From positions 1-6,711 of the forward strand of contig PWGF01000387.1 in assembly GCA_003554375.1 (NCBI GenBank): DNA of 6,711 nt. The letters are read 5' to 3'. The position numbers and the translations under genes are program-made. This document shows, in pieces, positions 1-5,057 of the stretch. The stretch's first letter is position 1, and every line of letters starts with the position of its first letter. The notes under the pieces are model-generated. The model had not been told where the DNA came from and made no database searches. It worked only from the letters and a program-made list of their open reading frames with translations. Origin of the DNA: Spirochaetaceae bacterium (GTDB lineage: Bacteria > Spirochaetota > Spirochaetia > DSM-27196 > SKKC01).

Positions 1-95
1 CCCTCGTTTGCCAGTCGCTGTGCGATGGCGTACCCGAGCCCGCGCGCCGCCCCGGTGACAACCGCCGTCTTGTCCGCCAGATCGTATCGGCTCAT
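1..95 (-). CDS. Short-chain dehydrogenase/reductase (SDR), N-terminal fragment
   Basis: Only the first 31 codons are present; the gene runs off the left edge. The fragment begins MSRYDLADKTAVVTG and contains the classical SDR dinucleotide-binding motif TGxxxGxG as TGAARGLG at residues 14-21, following a short beta strand (TAVV). This is the Rossmann-fold NAD(P)H-binding start of a cytoplasmic oxidoreductase. The catalytic Ser/Tyr/Lys region lies outside the window, so substrate and cofactor preference cannot be judged. The ATG at 95-93 is preceded on the minus strand by GGAGGGAGAC, a good ribosome binding site. It follows the MalG-type permease gene by 112 bp on the same strand, so it is probably the next gene of the transport operon. 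In such clusters an SDR usually interconverts a hydroxyl and a keto group of the imported sugar, sugar acid or polyol; here that role is inferred from context. Confidence 0.85.
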   Translation of the reverse strand, partial: MSRYDLADKTAVVTGAARGLGYAIAQRLANE

Positions 96-144
96 GTCTC
101 CCTCCGCTTGGAATTCATTCGACTCGAGCTCTCCCGGGCACAGC

Positions 145-192
145 CGCCGGCCGGCCCTGCACGGAGAGACGAGGCTCTTCTGCCGGCCGGCG
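145..192. repeat. GC-rich inverted repeat between permease and SDR genes
   Basis: CGCCGGCCGGC at 145-155 and GCCGGCCGGCG at 182-192 are exact reverse complements, 11 bp each, separated by 26 bases. In minus-strand mRNA this could form a stem-loop between the permease stop (208) and the SDR start (95). No T-run follows it, so it is not a typical intrinsic terminator. It may act as an RNA-stability element or an attenuating structure. Each arm also contains the self-complementary CCGGCCGG, so alternative pairings are possible. Confidence 0.5.
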
Positions 193-207
193 CATTGCCA
201 TTCCGGC

Positions 208-1155
208 TCATCCTTTCAACCCCGAGAATGCAAGCGCGCTGCTGATCTTCTGCTGTGCCATGATGTAGACGACCAGAATGGGCACAACCGACATGGTTGT
301 AGCAGCAAGTTGCAGATGCCACAGCGGCACACCGTACGCGTCTCTGAAGTTGTTCAGCGACAGCGGAAGGGTGAACAGCCTCAGCTCGTTGAGAAAAACG
401 AGCGGCTCCAGGAACAGGTTCCAGCTGTGCAAGAACGTCAGAATGGTCACCGCACTGATCGCCGCCCCGGCAATCGGCATTGCAATTCGCAGAAATATGC
501 CGAAATTGCCCAACCCGTCGATCCGCGCGGCATCCTCGAGCTCGCCCGGAATCATGAGAAAATGTTGGCGCATAATGAAAGTCGACAACGCTCCGTGAGC
601 TCCGAGAACCGCAAGCAGAATCAACGGCCAGTGCGTGTTCGTGAGCCCTAGAAAGCTCATCAAGAAGAAGTTGGGAATGATCGTCACCTCGGAGGGCATC
701 ATGAGTGAGCTCAGGATGAGAACGAAGAGCAACGAACGCCCGGCGAAGCGGAGGCGAGCGTACGCGTATCCCGAGAGCGACGAGATCAACACCGTAGCGA
801 CCGTCACAATGACCGCGATATAGACGCTGTTGAAGTAGTGGCGAGCGAACGGTTGATAGCGAAAGGCGTCGATGAAGTTCCCCCATCGCCAAGCGGAGGG
901 GAAGAACGACGGATCGGCGAACACTTCGGTAGCGGTCTTGAATGACGAAGTAACCATCCACCAGAACGGGAGAAAGAACGGAATAGCAATCACTGCGAGG
1001 ACAAGGTACCAGACGAGTCTCCCACGCACCCTGGAGGAGACGAGCGCCCGAAGGAACACCCGGAGTCGGCCGGGAGTCACCGAGGGACTCCCGGAACCTT
1101 TCGGCGAGACCAACTTAGCTCCATCCGCGGGTTTTCTTCCGATCTCACGTCTCAT
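208..1155 (-). CDS. Carbohydrate ABC transporter permease, MalG/UgpE type
   Basis: This 315-residue inner-membrane protein is one of the two permease subunits of a CUT1-type sugar importer. Hydrophobic segments lie near residues 48-70, 110-132, 142-162, 176-196, 232-252 and 283-301, giving the six helices usual for this subunit. The cytoplasmic EAA loop that docks the ATPase is at about 205-229, with the core EDAARIDGLGNFG followed by I-x-x-P spacing (LRIAMPIAG). The C-terminus ends FSGLKG, close to the AGAVKG-like tail common in MalG homologues. The N-terminal cytoplasmic stretch of about 47 residues, rich in Arg, Lys, Pro and Ser, is longer than usual; a later non-ATG start is possible. The ATG lies inside the last codons of the upstream permease gene (11-nt overlap, ATGAGACGTGA), implying translational coupling. 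A GGAAGAGG stretch about 10 nt upstream can serve as ribosome binding site. The sugar specificity is not readable from the sequence. Confidence 0.93.
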   Translation of the reverse strand: MRREIGRKPADGAKLVSPKGSGSPSVTPGRLRVFLRALVSSRVRGRLVWYLVLAVIAIPFFLPFWWMVTSSFKTATEVFADPSFFPSAWRWGNFIDAFRYQPFARHYFNSVYIAVIVTVATVLISSLSGYAYARLRFAGRSLLFVLILSSLMMPSEVTIIPNFFLMSFLGLTNTHWPLILLAVLGAHGALSTFIMRQHFLMIPGELEDAARIDGLGNFGIFLRIAMPIAGAAISAVTILTFLHSWNLFLEPLVFLNELRLFTLPLSLNNFRDAYGVPLWHLQLAATTMSVVPILVVYIMAQQKISSALAFSGLKG

Positions 1156-2029
1156 AGTGAGACAGCCTCTTCCGCGCCGACCATTGGGCCAGCGTCAGGG
1201 CAAACACCACAACGAAAAGCACGACCGACAATGCGCTCGCGTATCCGGTGCGGAATACCCGGAAACCCTGGAAGTAGATGTAATACACAAGCACCGTGGT
1301 TGCGTGGCCGGGGCCTCCTTGGGTCATCAGCATGATGGTGTCGAATACCTTAAACGACCCCACGAGCGTTATCACCAACACCATCATGGTCGTTGGCATG
1401 ATGTGCGGAAACGTTACGTGGCGAAAACGCTGAACGGCGTTTGCTCCTTCCAGGGTGGCGGCTTCGTAGTACTCGCCCGGAACGTTGATGACGGCGGCAA
1501 GAAAGATCACCATGTTCATCCCGAGGTTCTTAAGCACGCGATTGACGATTACGCTCAACATCGCCCAGCCCGGTTCCCGCAACCAGTTGGGACCGGTTAT
1601 GGAGAAAACCGAGAGATACTGATTCACCAGTCCTCTATCAGCTTCCAGGAGAAAACGCCACACGATTGCCCACGCCACCGCGGACGTCACGACCGGGGCG
1701 AAATAGACCGTGCGGAAGAACCCCACTCCCCGGCGACCTCGACTCAGAGCCAGGGCAAGACCGAGCGCGAGGGCCATGTTCGCCGGCACCAGGCCCCCGG
1801 CGAACACCAGCGTATTCCGCATGGTCACCAGGAACAGTCCATCTTCGAAGAACATGCGCCGGAAGTTCTGCAGTCCAATGAACGTCGATTCACCGGTGAG
1901 AAGACTCCGGCTCTGAAGACTGAAAACGAACACTGCAACGATCGGCCCGAGTACGAACACGAGAAACCCGACGAACTGCGGCGCAATAAACAAGTAGCCA
2001 CTGATGCTGTTCCTTCGTGCCTGAGTCAT
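1145..2029 (-). CDS. Carbohydrate ABC transporter permease, MalF/UgpA type
   Basis: This 294-residue inner-membrane permease pairs with the MalG-type subunit encoded next. Hydrophobic helices lie near residues 12-38, 72-97, 105-127, 157-180, 210-230 and 263-283. The EAA loop is at 189-213 (EAATLEGANAVQRF, then FPHIMPT). Two further family signatures are visible: RTVYFAPVVTS at 106-116 and MTQGGPGHATTVLVYYIY at 235-252, both typical of UgpA/LacF-like permeases of CUT1 importers. I chose the ATG at 2029 because GGGAG lies 5 nt upstream of it. The reading frame is also open to GTG codons at 2041 and 2035, which would add two to four residues. The gene starts 130 bp downstream of the binding-protein stop, and that gap holds a strong stem-loop. 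No ATPase gene is in the window, so the importer probably uses an ATPase encoded elsewhere, possibly a shared MsmK/UgpC-like one. Confidence 0.94.
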   Translation of the reverse strand: MTQARRNSISGYLFIAPQFVGFLVFVLGPIVAVFVFSLQSRSLLTGESTFIGLQNFRRMFFEDGLFLVTMRNTLVFAGGLVPANMALALGLALALSRGRRGVGFFRTVYFAPVVTSAVAWAIVWRFLLEADRGLVNQYLSVFSITGPNWLREPGWAMLSVIVNRVLKNLGMNMVIFLAAVINVPGEYYEAATLEGANAVQRFRHVTFPHIMPTTMMVLVITLVGSFKVFDTIMLMTQGGPGHATTVLVYYIYFQGFRVFRTGYASALSVVLFVVVFALTLAQWSARKRLSHYET

Positions 2030-2057
2030 CTCCACTCCCACCTACGTTGACTGAAGC

Positions 2058-2083
2058 GAATGCCGCCGCGAGCGGCGGCATTC
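2058..2083 (-). promoter_or_regulatory. Perfect intergenic stem-loop between binding protein and permease
   Basis: GAATGCCGCCGC at 2058-2069 and GCGGCGGCATTC at 2072-2083 are exact reverse complements separated by two bases. Realistically this folds as an 11-bp stem with a CGAG-type four-base loop on either strand. On the operon (minus) strand it is followed by GCTTCAG rather than a T-run, so it does not look like an intrinsic terminator. Its place directly after the solute-binding-protein gene and before the first permease matches the REP-like hairpin between malE and malF of enterobacteria. That hairpin blocks 3' exonucleases and keeps binding-protein mRNA in excess. The role here is inferred from structure and position; partial Rho-independent termination is the alternative. 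Confidence 0.75.
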
Positions 2084-2106
2084 CACCTCCGGTACTGTTG
2101 CAACTT

Positions 2107-2139
2107 CAACGCTGCTCGGCCTATTCCAACGCTGCTCGG
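2107..2139. repeat. Two-copy 13-bp direct repeat, 20-bp period
   Basis: CAACGCTGCTCGG occurs at 2107-2119 and again at 2127-2139, exactly 20 bp apart, in the gap between the binding-protein stop and the stem-loop at 2058-2083. A 20-bp spacing puts both copies on nearly the same face of the helix. No coding function is apparent. It could be a small tandem duplication, a piece of a dispersed intergenic repeat, or a protein or RNA binding site. Confidence 0.7.
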
Positions 2140-2159
2140 TCGCAGTCAGGTCCGGCCGT

Positions 2160-3437
2160 CTACTGACGCAACAGGGGCTCGATTACTTCGGCAACTCGAT
2201 CGAGCGCGGCTTGCACGTCCGCATCCCTCCGCCACAGCTCGTCGAATGCGCCGCGAGACTCGAGATCAATCTCCGAGAAGTTCACATGGGGCGTGAGAAC
2301 GCGTCCCACCTGAATGCTGTCCGCCACTACCTCTCGCATGAGCTCAGCAGGTATATCCGGATTGGCGGCGAGGAACTCCTCTGATTCAAGCACCGACTTT
2401 CGCGCCGGCGGGAAGAACTCAGCAAGCCGAGCGACGTTCTCTTTGTTCGTCATGAAGCCCACGAAATCAGCCGCGATATCGCCGTGCTCGCCCGCGGAAT
2501 ACGCAACTACTCCGGCCTGCCCTATGACGTCACCGCGGCCAGCAGGTCCTTCCGGCATAACCGCCATGCTCCACTCGAAATCAGCCTCCTCAAGCTGCGG
2601 TACTCGGCTGATCTGGCCCACCGTCATCGCTGCGTCGCCCACGTAGAAATCGCTCCGATCGCCGGGAGGTACAACGCTCTCATCCTGGAAGACCATGTCA
2701 TGAAAGAGTTGGACGGCCTGTACGGCTTCCGGAGTGTTGAGAGTGACGTTGTTGTCCTCGTCCCACACATCGGTCCCATAGGAGCGCATAATCGGAATCA
2801 GGGTATGCCAAACACGGATGTCGAACCCTTGCCCATCCATTGTCTGGAACCCGTATACGCCGGTCTCCTCCCGGATAGCTTGCGAAACCTCCGCAAACCG
2901 CTCCCAGGTCCACTCACCGCGCGCAGAGAGCTCACGCGGAGTAGGAACTCCTGCCTCTTCGAAGAGGTCCACGTTGTACAGGATAAGAAAGGGGGAGGTT
3001 GAGAACGGCAGGCCGTAGAGCCTGTCTCCGTCACGCCACAACTCCAGGGCCGGCTCGAACCAATCGTCCATATCGTACCGTTCCGCTTCCGAGCGCACGT
3101 CGCGAGCAACGCCTGCCTGGATGAATTCCGGCGCGTTTGTCTCCACCAGCCACCCGGCATCCGGCTTGTCCGCGCCCGCAAGCTGTACCGTAACGTTAGT
3201 CACGTAATCCGCGAACGGAATTGTAGCGAACTCCACCGAAACGTTCGGATTCTCCTGCGAATAGTCCTCCGCGATGCTGTTGAGAAGCTGTAGATGACTG
3301 TCTGCCCCGGTCCACACCGTGAACCGCAGATCCACCGGAGCGTCCGGATCCTCCACCTCCTGCGCACCTGCACCAAACAGGCCGACCGCAACTACGCATG
3401 CAAGCACACCCACAATCCATAGCACCCTACCAACCAT
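2160..3437 (-). CDS. Extracellular carbohydrate-binding protein of ABC importer
   Basis: This 425-residue family 1 solute-binding protein captures the substrate outside the inner membrane and delivers it to the two permeases encoded downstream. The N-terminus MVGRVLWIVGVLACVVAVGL is a signal peptide, with a likely signal peptidase I site at A-G-A/Q (after residue 25). A lipoprotein reading at C14 (V-L-A-C) is possible but fits poorly, because the hydrophobic stretch continues past it. Family features are VDLRFTVWTG (first beta strand, 35-44), YGLPFSTSPFLILYNVDLFE (141-160) with EAGVPTP following, GEWTWERFAE (175-184), and the Met-Pro-Glu-Gly-Pro hinge segment near 294-298. The mature protein is acidic and of normal length. 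The reading frame is open to an ATG at 3503, but the ATG at 3437 is chosen because a near-ideal AGGAGGTG lies 5 nt before it and because it puts the signal sequence at the terminus. It is the first gene of the operon. The ligand is unknown; linkage to a sugar-acid dehydratase suggests a sugar, uronide or sugar acid. Confidence 0.95.
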   Translation of the reverse strand: MVGRVLWIVGVLACVVAVGLFGAGAQEVEDPDAPVDLRFTVWTGADSHLQLLNSIAEDYSQENPNVSVEFATIPFADYVTNVTVQLAGADKPDAGWLVETNAPEFIQAGVARDVRSEAERYDMDDWFEPALELWRDGDRLYGLPFSTSPFLILYNVDLFEEAGVPTPRELSARGEWTWERFAEVSQAIREETGVYGFQTMDGQGFDIRVWHTLIPIMRSYGTDVWDEDNNVTLNTPEAVQAVQLFHDMVFQDESVVPPGDRSDFYVGDAAMTVGQISRVPQLEEADFEWSMAVMPEGPAGRGDVIGQAGVVAYSAGEHGDIAADFVGFMTNKENVARLAEFFPPARKSVLESEEFLAANPDIPAELMREVVADSIQVGRVLTPHVNFSEIDLESRGAFDELWRRDADVQAALDRVAEVIEPLLRQ

Positions 3438-3442
3438 AACAG

Positions 3443-3450
3443 CACCTCCT
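3443..3450 (-). promoter_or_regulatory. Strong ribosome binding site of binding-protein gene
   Basis: On the minus strand AGGAGGTG is followed by CTGTT and then the ATG at 3437-3435. This near-complete anti-Shine-Dalgarno match at ideal spacing fixes the start and predicts high translation, as expected for a binding protein made in excess over its permeases. Confidence 0.9.
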
Positions 3451-3506
3451 GTTACTTCAACACTTTCCGATTGACGCATATTCCGTACGCCCTGTGTATT
3501 CAATTA

Positions 3507-3535
3507 ACTATAGACCCACTTTCCAGTGCTGTCAA
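3507..3535 (-). promoter_or_regulatory. Sigma70-type promoter of transport operon
   Basis: On the minus strand the -35 hexamer is TTGACA (3535-3530), a perfect consensus. After a 17-bp spacer comes TATAGT (3512-3507), a five-of-six match to the -10 consensus. Transcription should begin near 3500, leaving a leader of about 63 nt before the binding-protein ATG. TGAATAC at 3502-3496 falls on the predicted start site and also occurs near the divergent promoter. Confidence 0.88.
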
Positions 3536-3672
3536 ATCGCTTCTGTCTTGTCCGGTCGTCACCCTCCGGGGCCACAGTTAAGGCAATAAACGTGGCGCGG
3601 TTCCGGCAGCACGAGGGTGTTCCGGCCCAAAGCCGGCGGACATGACGGCCCCATATGACTGGTTCCAGCGAC

Positions 3673-3707
3673 TTGCGTACACAAGAACTCTCCTTGTATA
3701 GTATAGT
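3673..3707 (+). promoter_or_regulatory. Candidate promoter for enolase-superfamily/ROK genes
   Basis: Two overlapping -10 candidates lie in TATAGTATAGT: TATAGT at 3697-3702, with TTGCGT (3673-3678) 18 bp upstream, and TATAGT at 3702-3707, with TACACA (3678-3683) 18 bp upstream. Both -35 boxes are weak (three and four of six), which would suit an activator-dependent or tightly controlled promoter. Transcription would start around 3709-3714, giving a leader of about 130-137 nt. Confidence 0.6.
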
Positions 3708-3736
3708 CGTGAATACTTACATACACTGTCAGTATT
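3700..3736. promoter_or_regulatory. Candidate operator with AGTAT/ATACT half-sites
   Basis: AGTAT at 3700-3704 and ATACT at 3713-3717 form an inverted repeat with an 8-bp spacer. A third AGTAT at 3731-3735 forms an overlapping inverted pair AATAC (3712-3716, with G preceding at 3711) / GTATT (3732-3736). The first and third half-sites are 31 bp apart, close to three helical turns. The first pair overlaps the plus-strand -10 and predicted start, where a repressor would act. The sequence TGAATAC (3710-3716) recurs inversely at 3496-3502 on the binding-protein promoter. The linked ROK-family regulator is the obvious candidate ligand, by inference only. Confidence 0.5.
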
Positions 3737-3845
3737 TTCTAAGCAACCGTTGCCAGGGGTCGCCGGGACTTGCATCGGGACAGTCTTCACCGCCGTTTGC
3801 GCCTCCAACCCACCCGGCACATTCCCGAGCGAAGAAGGGGTGAAA

Positions 3846-4952
3846 ATGAGAATTCGTCAAGTACGAGCGTTTCCGTTGAGCTTGCGGTATGATCAGCCGC
3901 AACGCACCTCTCAACGAGCTTACACGATGGTATCGATCTGTCTCATTCGGGTCGACACCGATGACGGCATTTTCGGGGTCGGGGAGTGTCTTGCTAGGTT
4001 CGGCGCGACGGCGTATGCCCGCCTGGTGGAAGATCTTCTTCGCCCGCGCCTTCTGGACCGGAATCCGTTGGAGATAGGGGCGATCTGGGATGAGCTGCGA
4101 TCGACTCTCAACGGCCGCTCCGGCGGGATCCTCTTCGAAGCGATAGCAGGGATCGACATTGCACTCTGGGACATCAAGGGAAAGGCCTTCGGGCGGCCGC
4201 TCTATCAGCTCTTTGGCGGATATGAGCGAAGTCGTGTCCCGGTGTACGCTTCTTCCATTATGGTCGGAGAGGATGTCCCATCCGCCGCGGAGCGCATCCG
4301 AAGCTGCGGCTTCGATAAGATAAAAATGAAGATCGGCGAATCGGTCCCTACGGAGCTCGAGCGAATCGCCACTCTCCGAAAATGCGTGGGCGATGACGTT
4401 ACAATCATGGTGGACGCCAACTACATCTACACCGAGCACGAAGCGCTCCAGATAGCGGATGGCGCTGCCGAGCACCGGCTCGAGTGGCTCGAAGAGCCGC
4501 TGAATCCGGAGAACCGGCAGGCATACCACCGTCTTGCAATGCGCTCCCGAGTGCCGCTTGCCGCCGGCGAGTCCGAGTTCACGGCGCACGATGCCGCGGA
4601 CTTGATAACCTCCCGTACGGTCGACTACATACAGCCGGACGTCACGCGCCATGGCGGGATCAGCGAGTGTCTGAGGACGGCCGTTCTGGCCGACATATTC
4701 GACGTCAAATTCGCGCCTCACGTAGGTTTTTCCGGCGCGATCTGTGTAGCCGCCTCACTCCATTTAGCCGCCGCAGCCTCCAACACGTACGCAGTGGAGT
4801 GCATGACTACGCCGAGTGCCTTTCGCGAGGAGCTCACCGCCGTTCCCTTTGGATTTTACAATCAGGTCGAAGCTGGTACGGTGAGCGTGCCGCAGGACCC
4901 TGGGCTCGGCATAGAAATCGATTGGGAGACCGTGGAGCGCCTCGGCGCGTGA
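3846..4952 (+). CDS. Mandelate racemase/muconate lactonizing family enzyme, likely sugar-acid dehydratase
   Basis: This 368-residue cytoplasmic enolase-superfamily enzyme abstracts the proton alpha to a carboxylate. An N-terminal capping domain (about 1-125) precedes a TIM barrel. The active-site set of the mandelate racemase subgroup is visible: KxK base pair K160-M-K162, Mg ligands D190 (DAN), E216 (EEP) and E242 (GES), D265 in QPDVTRHGG, H292 in APHVGF and E319 in VECM. The K plus D-H dyad arrangement is shared by acid-sugar dehydratases such as galactonate, gluconate and fuconate dehydratases. Dehydration of an aldonic or uronic acid to a 2-keto-3-deoxy acid is therefore most likely, but the substrate cannot be named. 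Length is normal. The frame is open to an earlier ATG at 3750, but the family N-terminus begins at 3846, where AAGGGGTG sits just upstream. The gene diverges from the importer operon and is followed 105 bp later by the ROK regulator gene. Confidence 0.93.
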   Translation: MRIRQVRAFPLSLRYDQPQRTSQRAYTMVSICLIRVDTDDGIFGVGECLARFGATAYARLVEDLLRPRLLDRNPLEIGAIWDELRSTLNGRSGGILFEAIAGIDIALWDIKGKAFGRPLYQLFGGYERSRVPVYASSIMVGEDVPSAAERIRSCGFDKIKMKIGESVPTELERIATLRKCVGDDVTIMVDANYIYTEHEALQIADGAAEHRLEWLEEPLNPENRQAYHRLAMRSRVPLAAGESEFTAHDAADLITSRTVDYIQPDVTRHGGISECLRTAVLADIFDVKFAPHVGFSGAICVAASLHLAAAASNTYAVECMTTPSAFREELTAVPFGFYNQVEAGTVSVPQDPGLGIEIDWETVERLGA

Positions 4953-4976
4953 AACCGTTCCGTGTACCGTCCGGCG

Positions 4977-5012
4977 CCGGCGAGCCCCGGCTGTATTCCC
5001 GGCGAGCTCCGG
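4977..5012. repeat. Two-copy direct repeat CCGGCGAGCYCCGG upstream of regulator gene
   Basis: CCGGCGAGCCCCGG at 4977-4990 and CCGGCGAGCTCCGG at 4999-5012 differ at one base and are spaced 22 bp apart, about two helical turns. They lie in the 105-bp gap between the dehydratase stop and the ROK-gene start. Just before them is the palindrome CCGGCGCCGG (4971-4980), which overlaps the first copy. They could be an autoregulatory site, RNA structure, or chance GC-rich repetition. No clear terminator or promoter was found in this gap. Confidence 0.55.
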
Positions 5013-5057
5013 GCGGGTTCGACCCCGAAGAGAGCAAGCAGGAAGGCGTAGACGCGA

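Larger units (their letters stand above)
3438..3845. other. Divergent intergenic control region, no gene seen
   Basis: This 408-bp gap separates the divergent binding-protein and enolase-superfamily genes. It holds a strong minus-strand promoter at 3507-3535 and a candidate plus-strand promoter near 3673-3707. An AT-rich patch at about 3691-3740 stands out against the GC-rich flanks and carries AGTAT/ATACT half-sites. A small hairpin CCGGC-CCAAA-GCCGG lies at 3622-3636. The middle (3540-3660) shows no convincing gene, tRNA or terminator. Predicted 5' leaders are about 60 nt for the binding-protein mRNA and about 130 nt for the enolase-superfamily mRNA. I see no recognisable riboswitch in the longer leader. 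Confidence 0.8.

Noticed and set aside
111..138. Cluster of EcoRI, XhoI, SacI and SmaI recognition sequences that looks like a cloning polylinker.
   Set aside because: The order and intervening bases do not match a vector polylinker I know, and the stretch lies between two same-strand genes of one cluster with natural flanks. Overlapping GC-rich six-mers explain it by chance.
872..2050. Long plus-strand reading frame of 392 codons opposite the permease genes.
   Set aside because: It is antisense to two well-supported permeases, and its product is rich in His, Arg and Gln with no hydrophobic core or family motif. It is a GC-rich shadow frame.
3438..3503. Earlier ATG at 3503 for the binding protein, adding 22 residues.
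   Set aside because: It would bury the signal peptide behind a polar stretch, and the strong AGGAGGTG belongs to the ATG at 3437. The ATG at 3503 also lies at or before the predicted transcription start.
3622..3636. Hairpin CCGGC-CCAAA-GCCGG as a terminator.
   Set aside because: The stem is only 5 bp with no T-run, and it lies between divergent promoters where no transcript is expected to end.
3655..3843. A 62-codon plus-strand reading frame ending two bases before the enolase-superfamily start.
   Set aside because: It has no ribosome binding site, its start precedes the candidate promoter -10, and its composition (many Ser, Pro and His) resembles no protein. It appears to be open by chance across promoter DNA.
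3750..3845. N-terminal extension of 32 residues on the enolase-superfamily enzyme.
   Set aside because: The family N-terminus begins at the ATG at 3846, which has its own ribosome binding site. The extension shows no signal peptide or domain.
3729..4721. Long minus-strand reading frame of 330 codons opposite the enolase-superfamily gene.
   Set aside because: The plus-strand frame carries every catalytic motif of the family; the antisense product shows none and crosses the promoter region.
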